Assembly: GCA_905221235.1 (NCBI GenBank) | Contig: CAJNCJ010000014.1 | Location: 1-42,832, forward strand | Source of the DNA: a bacterium | GTDB taxonomy: Bacteria; Bacillota; Bacilli; Lactobacillales; Streptococcaceae | Direction: 5' to 3' | DNA length: 42,832 bases | Shown here: positions 1 through 9,098 of the stretch, one piece after another | Numbering within the stretch: the stretch's first letter is position 1 | Layout: every line of letters begins with the position of its first letter | The notes under the pieces: generated by a model | The model's input: the letters and a program-made list of their open reading frames with translations, nothing else | What the model was told of the DNA's origin: nothing | The model's database searches: none | Translations under genes and position numbers: made by a program

Positions 1-54
1 TTTGGTTTTCGGAACTTTGAAAACTTCAAAAAACGGATTTTTATCGCTCTGAAT

Positions 55-86
55 ATCAAAAAAGAAAGGACAAATTTCGTCCTTTC
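55..86 (-). terminator. Intrinsic terminator for glnPQ, inside the IS transposase 3' end
   Basis: The arms gaaaggac (64-71) and gtcctttc (79-86) enclose a 7-base loop. On the minus strand the hairpin is followed by a run of Ts (complement of 57-63). The plus-strand side has no T run, so it should stop leftward transcripts leaving glnQ. The hairpin is built from transposase codons. Confidence 0.7.
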
Positions 87-95
87 TCGATCTTA

Positions 96-165
96 GCTTT
101 TCTTCAACCCACTACAGTTGACAATGAGCCGCTTTTCTTCAACCCACTACAGTTGACAAAGAGCC
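96..165. repeat. Tandem 35-bp duplication of the IS terminus
   Basis: Two head-to-tail copies of a 35-base unit lie at 96-130 and 131-165. They differ at one base (T125 versus A160). Each unit starts gcttttcttcaaccc and ends gagcc, so the presumed right terminal repeat of the insertion sequence is present twice. Confidence 0.85.
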
Positions 166-186
166 GGAAATCCTTACAGTTTGCGT

Positions 187-927
187 TTAGACGTTTAAGA
201 CCTTGTCCAAGAAATCTTTCAGACGTGGGTGTTGCGGGTTATCAAAGATTTGGTCAGGTGTTCCGTCTTCTAGGAACTCGCCATCTGCAGTAAAGATAAC
301 GCGGTTGGCAACCTGACGAGCAAATCCCATCTCATGGGTTACGATGATCATGGTCATACCTTGTTCAGCCAATTCCTTCATAACGTTTAGTACGTCTCCA
401 ACCATCTCAGGGTCAAGGGCAGAAGTTGGTTCATCAAAGAGCATGATGTCTGGATTCATTGCTAGTCCACGAGCGATGGCCACACGTTGTTTTTGACCAC
501 CTGATAGGCTATCTGGGTTAGCATTAGCTTTATCTGCTAGCCCAACCTTGTCAAGCAACTCCATTCCCAATTTCTCAGCTTCTTCCTTAGTCATCAACTT
601 GTGCTCAATAGGAGCAAAGGTGATATTGTCCAAAACAGACATATGTGGGAAAAGATTGAAGTGTTGGAACACCATTCCGATATTTTCACGGACGTGGTCA
701 ACGTTGGTTGTTTTTTCAGTTAAGTCATAACCGTTCACAGTGATGTGACCGCTCGTAACTTCTTCTAGAAGATTAAGGCTACGAAGGAAGGTTGACTTAC
801 CAGAACCTGAAGGACCGATGATACAAACAACATCTCCTTCATAGAACTTAGTTGTAATTCCTTTTAAAACTTCATTTTTTCCGTAGCTTTTGTGTAAATC
901 ATTTACATCAATTTTTAATTTTGCCAT
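187..927 (-). CDS. glnQ: Glutamine/polar amino-acid ABC transporter ATP-binding protein GlnQ
   Basis: This is a 246-residue cytoplasmic ATPase that powers the GlnP importer. Walker [10 protein letters not shown] is at about 38-46, the Q-loop glutamine at about 88 (VFQHFNLFP), the signature LSGGQ at 141-145 and Walker B with DEPTSALD at about 165-171. The H-loop lies in the later THEMGFA motif. Length and motifs fit the polar amino-acid (PAAT) importer ATPases. Its ATG overlaps the glnP stop by one base, so the two are transcribed and probably translated together. Known pneumococcal GlnPQ imports glutamine and glutamate; the same substrates are inferred here. Confidence 0.93.
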   Translation of the reverse strand: MAKLKIDVNDLHKSYGKNEVLKGITTKFYEGDVVCIIGPSGSGKSTFLRSLNLLEEVTSGHITVNGYDLTEKTTNVDHVRENIGMVFQHFNLFPHMSVLDNITFAPIEHKLMTKEEAEKLGMELLDKVGLADKANANPDSLSGGQKQRVAIARGLAMNPDIMLFDEPTSALDPEMVGDVLNVMKELAEQGMTMIIVTHEMGFARQVANRVIFTADGEFLEDGTPDQIFDNPQHPRLKDFLDKVLNV

Positions 928-3092
928 TAACGAATCCTCTTTTCTAAGCGTTTCGCTAGTTTAGTCAAAAGTGTGATAATTACAAGATAGAAGATAGCAA
1001 GGATTGCATACATCTTGAAACTTTGGTAGTTACGGGCAATGATAATCTTACCAGTTTGGAAGAGTTCAACCAAACCGATAGCAGATACGATAGTTGTATC
1101 TTTAAGAGCGATAACGAATTGGTTAACAAAGTTTGGCAACATCAATTTAGTTGCTTGTGGCAAGATAATCTTACGCATGGTTTTTCCATAAGAGATACCC
1201 AAGCTTCGGCTGGCTTCCATTTGTCCAACTGGAACGGCCTGAATACCACCACGAACGATTTCAGCTATATAGGCAGCTGCATTGAGAGATAGGGCAATAG
1301 TACCAGCTACAAAGTCGTTAATTGGACTTTGTTGGCCTGTGATAGACTCGATGAAGTTTGGAATTCCCCAGAAGATGAAGGCTGCAAGAATCATCAATGG
1401 AATACCACGGATAACGTCAACGAAAATCTCAGAGATCACACGAAGAGATTTGTATGGGCTAACGCTAAACATACCGAAGATAATCCCAATGACAATGGCA
1501 ATAGCAAACGAGATAAGAGCTAGAGCAAGAGTGATGCCAAGACCGCTAAGGAGTTGTTTGTAGTTGTTTTGAAGCAAGCCCCAGATAGTTGTTTCATCAA
1601 CAGTGCTTGTTGAAGTTGTTGATGATTCACTAGCTAGGTATTTGTCAAGAATCTTTTGGAATTCACCGTTTGCTTTAAGGTTTGCAAGTCCGTTATTGAA
1701 CATTTCAATCAATTCTGGATTTGCACCTTTTTTAACAGCAAAGGCTGTTTCACCGATTGGTGTTCCAGCGATTGGAGTTTTCAATTTTTGTCCTTGGCTG
1801 ATAGAATATTTGAGAACAGGCTCATCATCCATAACAGCATCAATGGCACCGGTGTTTAAACTGTCATACATTGATGAACCGTCAGCGAAGGTTTTGATTT
1901 TGTATCCGTATTTGCTTTGATTTTCAGTTAGGAAGGTTTGAGAAGCAGTTCCGTTTTTAACACCGACTGTCTTCCCTTTCAAATCTTTATAAGAAGCAAT
2001 GGTGCTTGATTCTTTGACACCGAGGATTGTGTTTGCAGTGTAGTATGATTCTGAGAAGTCAAAAGTTGCCTTACGAGCATCTGTGACAGACATACCAGCA
2101 ATGATACCATCTGCTTGACCAGCTTGGACAGCACTGATAGCGGCATCGAAACCAGGGTTGGTAATTTCAATTTCGAAACCTTGGTCTTTAGCGATGGCCT
2201 TAATCAATTCCATGTCAATACCAGTAAATTGGTTGCTTGAGTTTTGGAAAACAAAAGGTGCAAAAGAAGAATCGCTGGCAATGATGTATTTAGCTTTAAC
2301 AGGAATAGCTTTTAAGCCTGCAAGAGTAGTTGTAGTTGGCACTGCTGAAGATGATGAAGCAGTCCATTTCTTGATGATTTTATCAAGACTACCATCTTTT
2401 TTCATTTCAGCCAAGGCTTGGTTAAATTCAGTGACTAGGTGCTCGTATTTGCTTCCTTTTTTAACACCGAAAGCAAAGCTACCTACAGCCTCGCCATCCA
2501 TTTCAATATGGAGGTCTTGACCTTGGTTGATGGCATATTCTATAACAGGTTTGTCATCCATCATAGCATCGATGGCACCAGCACTCAAGCTGTTGTTCAT
2601 CAAATCACTAGTGTCAAATGTTTTAATAGTAAAGCCGTATTTATCTTTAATCGTTTCTAGGAAACGTTGAGCGGCTGTTCCGTTTTTAACACCAACAGTT
2701 TTACCAGACAATTGGTCGTACTTGCTAATCTTGTGTGCCTTTGTAGTTGCAATGACAACTTTTGTATCATAGTAAGTATCAGACATGGTAAAGACTTTTT
2801 CACGTTCTTTCGTCTTTGTCATCCCTGCCATGATAGCGTCAGCTTGACCAGCTTGAACCGCATTGACCGCTGCGTCAAATCCAGGATAGGACATCTGAAT
2901 GTTCCACCCTTTAATCTCAGCGACTTTGTTGATAATGTCAACATCAATCCCTTTATAAGTTTGATCTGAATCTTTAAACTCAAAAGGTGCATAGGCGGTA
3001 TCAGATACAATCTTAATCGTCTCTGCTTTGGCAATACCTAATGAGAAAATTGGGAATAAAATTAGCAAAAATGCTAGAAATTTTTTCTTCAT
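927..3092 (-). CDS. glnP: Glutamine ABC transporter, tandem substrate-binding domains fused to permease
   Basis: This 721-residue membrane protein begins with a signal sequence (residues 1-23, ending AKA). Two type-3 solute-binding domains follow at about 25-245 and 262-485; each carries the [14 protein letters not shown] and VGVKNGTA motifs, so they are duplicated copies. A linker leads to a BPD_transp_1 permease domain at about 510-721, with several membrane segments and the EAA-like loop [14 protein letters not shown]. Having two receptor domains per subunit means up to four per dimeric transporter, as known for lactococcal GlnPQ. The SD is a clear GGAG before the ATG at 3092. A GlnR-type operator lies upstream. 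Confidence 0.93.
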   Translation of the reverse strand: MKKKFLAFLLILFPIFSLGIAKAETIKIVSDTAYAPFEFKDSDQTYKGIDVDIINKVAEIKGWNIQMSYPGFDAAVNAVQAGQADAIMAGMTKTKEREKVFTMSDTYYDTKVVIATTKAHKISKYDQLSGKTVGVKNGTAAQRFLETIKDKYGFTIKTFDTSDLMNNSLSAGAIDAMMDDKPVIEYAINQGQDLHIEMDGEAVGSFAFGVKKGSKYEHLVTEFNQALAEMKKDGSLDKIIKKWTASSSSAVPTTTTLAGLKAIPVKAKYIIASDSSFAPFVFQNSSNQFTGIDMELIKAIAKDQGFEIEITNPGFDAAISAVQAGQADGIIAGMSVTDARKATFDFSESYYTANTILGVKESSTIASYKDLKGKTVGVKNGTASQTFLTENQSKYGYKIKTFADGSSMYDSLNTGAIDAVMDDEPVLKYSISQGQKLKTPIAGTPIGETAFAVKKGANPELIEMFNNGLANLKANGEFQKILDKYLASESSTTSTSTVDETTIWGLLQNNYKQLLSGLGITLALALISFAIAIVIGIIFGMFSVSPYKSLRVISEIFVDVIRGIPLMILAAFIFWGIPNFIESITGQQSPINDFVAGTIALSLNAAAYIAEIVRGGIQAVPVGQMEASRSLGISYGKTMRKIILPQATKLMLPNFVNQFVIALKDTTIVSAIGLVELFQTGKIIIARNYQSFKMYAILAIFYLVIITLLTKLAKRLEKRIR

Positions 3093-3121
3093 TTTTAGTC
3101 TCCTTTTCCGAATATTTTCCC

Positions 3122-3150
3122 ATTATATCAGAAAAAGTAAAAAAAGGCAA
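3122..3150 (-). promoter_or_regulatory. glnPQ promoter
   Basis: On the minus strand TTGCCT (complement of 3145-3150), a 17-base spacer and TATAAT (complement of 3122-3127) form a good housekeeping promoter with a TG one base before the -10. The start point would be near 3115, about 23 bases before the glnP ATG. Confidence 0.7.
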
Positions 3151-3165
3151 ATTTTTATATTTTTG

Positions 3166-3182
3166 TGTCAGAAAATATAACA
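3166..3182. promoter_or_regulatory. GlnR operator upstream of glnPQ
   Basis: TGTCA-gaaaata-TAACA fits the GlnR/TnrA consensus TGTNA-N7-TNACA exactly. It sits 15 bases upstream of the glnP -35 box. GlnR repression of glnPQ under nitrogen excess is established in pneumococcus; binding here is inferred from the sequence. Confidence 0.75.
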
Positions 3183-3202
3183 TTAAATTTTTCTTTTCTT
3201 TC

Positions 3203-3230
3203 TTGAATTGCTACTATAAAGTGCTATAAT
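3203..3230 (+). promoter_or_regulatory. Promoter of the CPBP protease gene
   Basis: TTGAAT (3203-3208), a 16-base spacer and TATAAT (3225-3230) lie 35 bases before the ATG at 3265. It is divergent from the glnPQ promoter and lies beyond the GlnR site, so that operator could affect both genes. Confidence 0.65.
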
Positions 3231-3264
3231 AATAGTATATAATAGAAGAAAAGAGGACGGAGAT

Positions 3265-4218
3265 ATGAAGAACAAAAGAATATTTAAAGACTTCCAAGCT
3301 TCCCAAATGCGGTTAAACCTCTACACAAGCCCCTTGTTAGCCTTTGTTTTTGTCTTCATAGGAGAGTTTGTGGCTTATACTCTGTATGGTATTAGTTTGT
3401 TAGCTCTCATAGGACTTGCTAGAAATTTTGGAGAAGCTGGTCAAAATCTTGCAACCTACTTGCAGACCTTGCAGCAGAGTTTGACGGATAAAACAGGTGA
3501 TTTTCGTTTAATTTTAGAATTGCTGGCCTTTGGTTTTATTCTCAACACTGTGTTCAGATGGACTAGAAAAGTTGAGAAAAGACCTATTCGAACCTTGGGA
3601 TTTTATAGAGAGAATTTCCTCAGCAATCTCTTTAAAGGATTTTGCCTAGGCCTGACACTTTTTCTTCTGACCTTATTAGGTTTAGTAGCCTTAGGGCAAT
3701 ATCGTTTTGAGTCTATTCACTTGAATCCTTATTCGCTTGCCTTTGTTGTCTTTACTATCCCATTTTGGATTTTACAGGGGACAGCAGAAGAAGTAGTGTC
3801 GCGTACTTGGCTCCTTCCTCAATTGGCTTCAAGAACCAATCTAAAACTAGCTGTTCTTATATCGAGCCTGTTCTTTACCCTGCTTCATGTGGGAAATTCT
3901 GGTCTAACACCACTATCTCTAGTGAATCTCTTCTTATTCGGAGTTGCCATGTCACTTTACCTCCTCAAAACAGATACAGTTTGGGGTGTAGCAGGTATTC
4001 ATGGGGCTTGGAATTTTGCTCAGGGCAATCTCTTTGGGATTTTAGTTAGTGGTCAACCATCAGGAACGTCATTGATGACCTTTTTACCACAAGGCGATCA
4101 GAGCTGGCTATCAGGAGGATCTTTTGGGATTGAAGGTTCTATCATGACAAGTTTAGTCTTGCTACTGCTGATTGTCTATCTCGCTTACCAATTAAAGAAA
4201 GAAAATGAAAGGATGTGA
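3265..4218 (+). CDS. CPBP-family intramembrane metalloprotease (Abi-like)
   Basis: This is a 317-residue polytopic membrane protein with about eight hydrophobic segments. The CPBP (CAAX protease and bacteriocin-processing) motifs are intact: EEVVSR at 175-180, a histidine at 208 in FTLLHVG and HGAWN at 246-250. These residues form the active site in the family. The family includes prenyl-CAAX proteases and proteins linked to bacteriocin maturation or self-immunity, but no bacteriocin gene is near, so the substrate is unknown. The SD is gaggacggag. Its stop lies in the left arm of its own terminator. Confidence 0.8.
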   Translation: MKNKRIFKDFQASQMRLNLYTSPLLAFVFVFIGEFVAYTLYGISLLALIGLARNFGEAGQNLATYLQTLQQSLTDKTGDFRLILELLAFGFILNTVFRWTRKVEKRPIRTLGFYRENFLSNLFKGFCLGLTLFLLTLLGLVALGQYRFESIHLNPYSLAFVVFTIPFWILQGTAEEVVSRTWLLPQLASRTNLKLAVLISSLFFTLLHVGNSGLTPLSLVNLFLFGVAMSLYLLKTDTVWGVAGIHGAWNFAQGNLFGILVSGQPSGTSLMTFLPQGDQSWLSGGSFGIEGSIMTSLVLLLLIVYLAYQLKKENERM

Positions 4219-4236
4219 CTTCGGTCCGTCCTTTTC
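4208..4236 (+). terminator. UUCG-capped terminator of the CPBP gene
   Basis: aaaggatgtgac (4208-4219), loop ttcg (4220-4223) and gtccgtccttt (4224-4234) pair with one bulged T, and Ts follow. The TGA stop (4216-4218) is inside the stem. Confidence 0.65.
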
Positions 4237-4257
4237 TTCGTGAAAATGCAACAAGTA

Positions 4258-4266
4258 TGCTAAAAT
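4258..4266 (+). promoter_or_regulatory. Extended -10 promoter of uvrB
   Basis: TG-c-TAAAAT at 4258-4266 is an extended -10 element 28 bases before the uvrB ATG. I see no good -35. It falls directly after the CPBP terminator. Confidence 0.5.
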
Positions 4267-4294
4267 AGGAATAGCACATCGAGAGAGGATTCTT

Positions 4295-6283
4295 ATGATT
4301 AACCGCATTACAGATAATCAATTTAAACTAGTATCAAAATATCAACCATCAGGAGACCAACCCCAAGCTATCGAGCAGTTGGTAGATAACATCGAGGGGG
4401 GAGAAAAAGCTCAGATTCTGATGGGGGCGACTGGTACAGGGAAGACCTATACCATGAGTCAGGTCATTTCCAAAGTCAATAAACCAACTCTGGTCATCGC
4501 CCACAATAAGACTCTGGCAGGACAGCTCTATGGGGAGTTTAAGGAATTTTTCCCTGAGAATGCTGTTGAGTACTTTGTATCTTACTATGATTATTACCAG
4601 CCCGAGGCCTATGTCCCTTCTAGTGATACCTATATTGAAAAGGACAGCTCTGTCAATGACGAGATTGACAAACTCCGCCACTCAGCGACTTCGGCTCTTT
4701 TGGAACGCAATGATGTCATTGTCGTGGCTTCGGTTTCTTGCATCTATGGTTTGGGTTCGCCCAAAGAATACGCCGACAGCGTCGTTAGTCTCCGTCCAGG
4801 TCTCGAAATTTCTCGTGATAAACTCTTAAATGACTTGGTCGATATTCAGTTTGAGCGCAATGACATTGATTTCCAACGCGGAAGATTCCGTGTGCGTGGG
4901 GATGTGGTGGAGATTTTTCCAGCTTCCCGTGATGAGCATGCCTTTCGAGTAGAATTTTTTGGAGACGAAATTGACCGTATTCGTGAGGTTGAGGCCCTGA
5001 CTGGTCAGGTATTGGGCGAAGTGGATCATTTGGCGATTTTCCCAGCCACTCACTTTGTGACCAATGACGACCATATGGAAGTGGCCATTGCGAAAATTCA
5101 GACTGAGTTGGAAGAGCAGTTAGCTGTCTTTGAAAAGGAAGGTAAACTGTTAGAAGCCCAGCGGTTGAAACAGCGGACAGAGTATGATATCGAGATGTTG
5201 CGTGAGATGGGTTATACAAATGGGGTTGAAAACTACTCACGTCACATGGATGGACGTAGCGAAGGAGAGCCTCCTTATACGCTTCTTGACTTTTTCCCAG
5301 ATGATTTCTTGATCATGATTGATGAAAGTCACATGACCATGGGACAGATTAAGGGAATGTACAATGGAGACCGCTCTCGTAAGGAAATGCTGGTTAATTA
5401 TGGTTTTCGTTTGCCGTCTGCCTTGGACAATCGACCTTTACGCCGTGAGGAGTTTGAAAGTCATGTGCACCAGATTGTCTACGTTTCAGCGACACCTGGT
5501 GACTATGAAAATGAACAGACCGAGACAGTGATTGAGCAAATTATTCGTCCGACAGGTCTTTTGGACCCAGAGGTGGAAGTCCGTCCGACTATGGGACAGA
5601 TTGATGACCTCTTAGGTGAAATTAATGCCCGTGTTGAAAAGAACGAGCGTACCTTTATCACAACCTTAACCAAGAAGATGGCAGAAGACTTGACCGACTA
5701 CTTCAAGGAAATGGGCATCAAGGTCAAGTACATGCACTCGGATATCAAGACCTTGGAGCGGACGGAGATTATCCGTGACCTGCGCTTGGGCGTCTTTGAC
5801 GTCTTGGTCGGAATCAATCTCCTCCGTGAAGGGATTGACGTTCCTGAAGTAAGCTTGGTTGCCATTCTCGATGCTGACAAGGAAGGTTTTCTTCGTAACG
5901 AGCGTGGCCTCATCCAGACCATTGGTCGTGCTGCCCGTAACAGTGAAGGTCATGTCATCATGTATGCTGACACGATGACTCAGTCTATGCAACGTGCCAT
6001 CGATGAAACGGCACGTCGTCGCAAAATTCAGATGGCTTATAATGAAGAGCATGGTATCGTACCACAGACAATCAAGAAAGAAATCCGTGACTTGATTGCA
6101 GTGACCAAGGCAGTTGCCAAGGAAGAGGACAAGGAAGTCGACATCAACAGCCTCAACAAACAAGAACGTAAGGAACTAGTCAAGAAACTGGAAAAACAAA
6201 TGCAAGAAGCCGTCGAAGTGCTTGACTTTGAACTAGCAGCTCAGATTCGTGATATGATGCTGGAAGTCAAGGCGTTGGATTAA
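4295..6283 (+). CDS. uvrB: Excinuclease ABC subunit B
   Basis: This is the 662-residue damage-verifying helicase of nucleotide excision repair, which is loaded by UvrA and then recruits UvrC. Walker A GATGTGKT is at 44-51. The beta-hairpin region rich in tyrosines (YDYYQPEAY, about 92-100) that clamps the strand is present, as are DESH and the SATPGDYE helicase motif. The C-terminal UVR domain (about 625-660) contacts UvrC. Full family length. The SD agagga precedes the ATG. mutX follows after 12 bases, giving a two-gene DNA-maintenance operon. Confidence 0.97.
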   Translation: MINRITDNQFKLVSKYQPSGDQPQAIEQLVDNIEGGEKAQILMGATGTGKTYTMSQVISKVNKPTLVIAHNKTLAGQLYGEFKEFFPENAVEYFVSYYDYYQPEAYVPSSDTYIEKDSSVNDEIDKLRHSATSALLERNDVIVVASVSCIYGLGSPKEYADSVVSLRPGLEISRDKLLNDLVDIQFERNDIDFQRGRFRVRGDVVEIFPASRDEHAFRVEFFGDEIDRIREVEALTGQVLGEVDHLAIFPATHFVTNDDHMEVAIAKIQTELEEQLAVFEKEGKLLEAQRLKQRTEYDIEMLREMGYTNGVENYSRHMDGRSEGEPPYTLLDFFPDDFLIMIDESHMTMGQIKGMYNGDRSRKEMLVNYGFRLPSALDNRPLRREEFESHVHQIVYVSATPGDYENEQTETVIEQIIRPTGLLDPEVEVRPTMGQIDDLLGEINARVEKNERTFITTLTKKMAEDLTDYFKEMGIKVKYMHSDIKTLERTEIIRDLRLGVFDVLVGINLLREGIDVPEVSLVAILDADKEGFLRNERGLIQTIGRAARNSEGHVIMYADTMTQSMQRAIDETARRRKIQMAYNEEHGIVPQTIKKEIRDLIAVTKAVAKEEDKEVDINSLNKQERKELVKKLEKQMQEAVEVLDFELAAQIRDMMLEVKALD

Positions 6284-6295
6284 GGAGGAGAAAAA

Positions 6296-6763
6296 ATGTC
6301 CCGTTCCCAATTAAGCATTTTAACAAATATTTGTCTGATTGAAGACCTCGAAACCCAGCGCGTGGTTATGCAGTATCGCTCTCCTGAAAAGAATCGCTGG
6401 TCTGGTTATGCCTTTCCAGGAGGCCATGTAGAAAATGGCGAGTCTTTCGCAGAGTCTGTCATTCGTGAAATCTATGAAGAAACAGGTCTGACAATTCAAA
6501 ATCCACAACTGGTCGGTATAAAGAACTGGCCTTTGGATACAGGAGAGCGCTACATTGTTTTTTGTTATAAGGCGACCGAGTTTACTGGAACTCTTCAATC
6601 TTCAGAAGAGGGAGAAGTTTCTTGGGTACAAAAAGACCAGATTCCAAATTTGGATCTGGCCTATGATATGTTACCCTTGATGGAGATGATGGAAGCTCCT
6701 GACAAGTCGGAGTTTTTCTACCGCCACCGTACAGAAGATGGCTGGGAGAAGGAAATCTTTTAG
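6296..6763 (+). CDS. mutX: Nudix hydrolase, MutT/MutX-type
   Basis: This 155-residue hydrolase has a complete Nudix box, GHVENGES..REIYEETGL, at about residues 42-64. The box matches Gx5Ex7REUxEExGU, so the Mg-binding glutamates are present. Streptococcal MutX sanitises 8-oxo-dGTP, and I recall the pneumococcal MutX protein being almost the same; other Nudix substrates cannot be excluded from sequence. A strong SD (aaggaggag) follows uvrB closely. Its stop overlaps the stop of the convergent niaR (TAG at 6761-6763, CTA at 6760-6762), leaving no room for a terminator. Confidence 0.8.
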   Translation: MSRSQLSILTNICLIEDLETQRVVMQYRSPEKNRWSGYAFPGGHVENGESFAESVIREIYEETGLTIQNPQLVGIKNWPLDTGERYIVFCYKATEFTGTLQSSEEGEVSWVQKDQIPNLDLAYDMLPLMEMMEAPDKSEFFYRHRTEDGWEKEIF

Positions 6764-7275
6764 TCTTTTACTAAATAACCAAGCTGATCCAAGGCCTCCT
6801 CGATATAGTGGAGGTCTTGTTGTGTTTCGGCTTCGACTAGATGGTAGTGGATACCATCTGTTAATTCAGACAGAGGTCTAAAGTCTGAATGCTTGACTTG
6901 CTCTAGAAAATGTTGCACATCTCTGCGGCAAGACAGTTTCAGCAAAGTTTCAATTTCTCCATAAACAGGATGATCAATCAAGGTATTCTGAACACGCCCT
7001 CCATTATCTACGATAGCAAGGAGTTCTTGCCCGATTTCTTCAACTTCATGTTTAACTTTGAAAAGTTTGTGGACGTATGGATTGACATCAACTTGCTTAT
7101 AGACGTAGCCACGATTGGTGGATAGGATAGGAGCGCCATCGGCTCTCAAAATTGCAATGTCTTGTACAATGACTTGTCGTGTGACATGAAAATGTTCAGC
7201 CAAACTTTGACCATTGATAGCTTTAGGAGCTTCTTTCAAGAGTTGGAGCAGGGCTTGTTTGCGATCTTTTGTCAT
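6760..7275 (-). CDS. niaR: Niacin-responsive transcriptional repressor NiaR (HTH plus 3H domain)
   Basis: This 171-residue DNA-binding protein has an N-terminal winged helix (HTH_11, about 5-60, with SLAEHFHVTRQVIVQDI as the recognition region). A C-terminal 3H ligand domain (about 72-168) follows, whose histidines at 76, 102, 143 and 145 are candidates for the conserved metal/ligand set. The family represses niacin uptake and NAD salvage genes when niacin is plentiful. It lies 11 bases downstream of niaX in one operon and is probably autoregulated through the NiaR site upstream of niaX. Confidence 0.85.
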   Translation of the reverse strand: MTKDRKQALLQLLKEAPKAINGQSLAEHFHVTRQVIVQDIAILRADGAPILSTNRGYVYKQVDVNPYVHKLFKVKHEVEEIGQELLAIVDNGGRVQNTLIDHPVYGEIETLLKLSCRRDVQHFLEQVKHSDFRPLSELTDGIHYHLVEAETQQDLHYIEEALDQLGYLVKD

Positions 7276-7286
7276 AGTTTTTCCTT

Positions 7287-7814
7287 TTAACGGCGTTTTC
7301 GAAGCACTTTATAGACAGCTAGTGCTAATGTATAGTCTACCATACTATGGATAATTGTGCCAAATCCAACTAGCACAAAGAGAACATAAAACATATTTTC
7401 TACATTAGTACCGGAAGTTGCATAAAAAACGACACAAGCTAATACTTCAGCAAGGGCATGGACAAGCGCTAACACAAAGTTGAAAATCCAGGAAGCTTTT
7501 GGTTTATCTAGTGTATCGGGGAATTTTTGTAGGTAAATAGCCCCCAAAGTCCCAAAAAAAATATGGAAAAAAGCTCGAAAAACGATAACCATGGGATAGC
7601 CAGCCATCAAAAATCCAAAACTAGAGGCTAGGATGACAAAAACTGCCATCAAGGGCGATAAGAACATGGCAATAAAAATAGCGATGTGACTTCCTAAAGT
7701 ATAGGAAGCAGGTGGAATAACGATCTTGAAAGGCATAACAATTGGAATCAAAATTGCAATAGCTGTTAAGAGGGCAGTCATTGTCATAAATTGTGTCTTT
7801 TTCCGTGTATTCAT
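7287..7814 (-). CDS. niaX: Niacin ECF transporter substrate-binding component NiaX
   Basis: This S component of an energy-coupling factor importer is about 175 residues long with around five or six membrane segments. It needs the shared EcfA/A'/T module, which is not in this window. I chose the ATG at 7814 (MNTRKKTQ) because aaaggagattctt is an ideal SD there. A longer frame reaches back to 7868 but would place the NiaR operator inside the coding region. The niacin substrate is inferred from co-transcription with niaR and from the NiaR box, matching the known pneumococcal niaX. Confidence 0.8.
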   Translation of the reverse strand: MNTRKKTQFMTMTALLTAIAILIPIVMPFKIVIPPASYTLGSHIAIFIAMFLSPLMAVFVILASSFGFLMAGYPMVIVFRAFFHIFFGTLGAIYLQKFPDTLDKPKASWIFNFVLALVHALAEVLACVVFYATSGTNVENMFYVLFVLVGFGTIIHSMVDYTLALAVYKVLRKRR

Positions 7815-7825
7815 AAGAATCTCCT

Positions 7826-7848
7826 TTTTGACTGTATATACACTAGTA
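7826..7848 (-). promoter_or_regulatory. NiaR operator of niaX-niaR
   Basis: On the minus strand the site begins TACTAGTGTATATACAGT. It matches the published pneumococcal NiaR consensus TACWRGTGTMTWKACASYT with one mismatch at the last base shown. It lies 12 bases before the niaX ATG, directly downstream of a likely -10 (TATACT or TACTAT), where bound repressor would block initiation. Confidence 0.75.
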
Positions 7849-7950
7849 TAGTATAACAAACAAGACAATAAAGCAAGGATTTACTTAAGTTTATAGGCCA
7901 TTTTAAATTAAATATTGGTAAAGATTTCACTAAAAAGAAACTGTATAGAG

Positions 7951-7984
7951 CAAAATCTCCACCTTCAAGCTTGAAAGTGGAGAT
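7951..7984 (-). terminator. Terminator of coaB-coaC-panT
   Basis: atctccac (7955-7962) pairs with gtggagat (7977-7984), with further pairing inside around aagctt. Read on the minus strand it is followed by TTTT. The plus-strand side also has a T run, but no plus-strand gene enters there. Confidence 0.6.
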
Positions 7985-7988
7985 GTTT

Positions 7989-8552
7989 TTATTTTTTCAA
8001 AGTCTGTAGTCGTGGAACAATAGCTAGAGTAAGAACTGCGGAAATAACTAATTCAGCAATCGAATTTGTTGAGATAACAGTTGCTAGGAGTTTTTGGATA
8101 TTACCATCAAAAACATTTCCAAAAAGGTAGAAAATTCCACCAAGTACAAAGACTGTATTGGTAAGTGAACCTAGGGCACCAGCTAAAATCAGACCAGTCT
8201 TGTTTTTCATTAGTTTATAGACTAAGTAAGGAGTCAAACCAATCAAAATACGTGGGACGATGGCAATGATAGCTGAGTAGATGTTTCCGTTTGGTACGAA
8301 TGGTGAGAAGAGGTAGCTTGTTGGTAAAATTGTAATCGTGTTAACGGTCAAACTAAGTAGTCCCATCAAAAATCCAAGTGTAACCCCAACTCGTGGACCG
8401 TAAATAATGCTGGCAATAATGACAGGAATATGAACAATGGTCGGTTTGATTGGGAATGGAAAAAGGTTAAAGATAAGTGAGCTCAGAAAGTGTATCACGA
8501 GCATAGTTGCAAAAAAGATAGCAATGGGTGCAATATTAGAGCGTTTTTTCAT
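7989..8552 (-). CDS. panT: Pantothenate ECF transporter S component (PanT-like)
   Basis: This 187-residue membrane protein has about five or six hydrophobic segments and the layout of an ECF S component; it starts MKKRSNIAP. Its coding region overlaps the 3' end of coaC by 17 bases and follows coaB-coaC. Placement with coenzyme A genes is the basis for assigning pantothenate, as in the comparative-genomic definition of PanT; the protein sequence alone would only say ECF S component. It would use the general EcfAA'T module coded elsewhere. The SD aaagga lies inside coaC. Confidence 0.75.
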   Translation of the reverse strand: MKKRSNIAPIAIFFATMLVIHFLSSLIFNLFPFPIKPTIVHIPVIIASIIYGPRVGVTLGFLMGLLSLTVNTITILPTSYLFSPFVPNGNIYSAIIAIVPRILIGLTPYLVYKLMKNKTGLILAGALGSLTNTVFVLGGIFYLFGNVFDGNIQKLLATVISTNSIAELVISAVLTLAIVPRLQTLKK

Positions 8553-9087
8553 CGAGAGTTTCCTTTATTCTTTCTAAAATAATTGTGAGGTCAGCTAAAG
8601 CTCCTCGTCCGTGGTCTCCACAAGCTAGTAGGGATTCCTTAGGAGCAATCAGCTGATAGCCGTAGCTTTCTAATGTTTTCAGATTAGCCTGAGTTGCCGG
8701 ATGGTCATACATTTTTGTATTCATTGCTGGTGCGATGAGTTTGGGAATATGACTGGGCAGGGCTAGAGCTGTACTGGTTACCATGTTGTCCGCAAAGCCG
8801 TGGGCTAGTTTTGCCATAGTGTTAGCTGTTGCAGGTACCACGATAAATAAATCCGTTTCTTTACCAAGTTCGATATGATTAACCTGTTCAGGATAGGGTT
8901 CCTTCATGACATCCAGGTGGACGGAATTCTGTGAGAGTACCTGTAGTGTCAAAGGTTGGATAAACTCTGTAGCAGCCTGAGTCATTAAGACAGTGACTTG
9001 ATGGCCTTGTTTTTTTAGAGAACTGACTAAATCTGCCGACTTGTAAGAGGCGATTGATCCCGTTACAGCCAAGAGAATATGTGCCAT
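8536..9087 (-). CDS. coaC: Phosphopantothenoylcysteine decarboxylase CoaC
   Basis: This 183-residue flavoprotein decarboxylates 4'-phosphopantothenoylcysteine to 4'-phosphopantetheine. The N-terminal flavin fold (LLAVTGSIASYK, 5-16), the catalytic histidine at 71 (NHIEL), the PAMN motif at 120-123 and the active-site cysteine at 156 (ACGDHG) are all present. In most bacteria CoaB and CoaC are one fused protein; here they are separate genes, as usual in streptococci. The SD is gaaagga. coaB ends 11 bases upstream. Confidence 0.92.
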   Translation of the reverse strand: MAHILLAVTGSIASYKSADLVSSLKKQGHQVTVLMTQAATEFIQPLTLQVLSQNSVHLDVMKEPYPEQVNHIELGKETDLFIVVPATANTMAKLAHGFADNMVTSTALALPSHIPKLIAPAMNTKMYDHPATQANLKTLESYGYQLIAPKESLLACGDHGRGALADLTIILERIKETLDEKTL

Positions 9088-9098
9088 AGCTTTCCTTT

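Larger units (their letters stand above)
1..165 (+). mobile_element. 3' end of an ISL3-family insertion sequence (partial)
   Basis: An open frame enters from the left edge and runs to a TAG at 94-96. Its 31 residues begin FGFRNFENFKKR and end FVLSRS, which I recognise as the C-terminus usual for ISL3-family (IS204/IS1165-like) transposases in streptococci. The AT-rich stretch after the stop, ending near 165, reads on the minus strand as GGCTCTTTGTCAAC followed by TGTAGTGGGTTGA, the sort of end expected for a terminal inverted repeat. The rest of the element lies outside the window, so I cannot tell whether it is intact. The family name rests on memory of the protein end, not on a search. Confidence 0.7.

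Noticed and set aside
3107..3114. TCCGAATA, a combox-like octamer on the plus strand near glnP
   Set aside because: It is 150 bases from the next plus-strand gene, which already has a good sigma-A promoter, and no competence gene is present.
4785..5240. Long minus-strand frame (151 codons) inside uvrB
   Set aside because: It is a shadow of a highly conserved gene, with no SD and unlikely composition.
7815..7868. 18-codon N-terminal extension of niaX
   Set aside because: It covers the NiaR operator and promoter, and the ATG at 7814 has an ideal SD.
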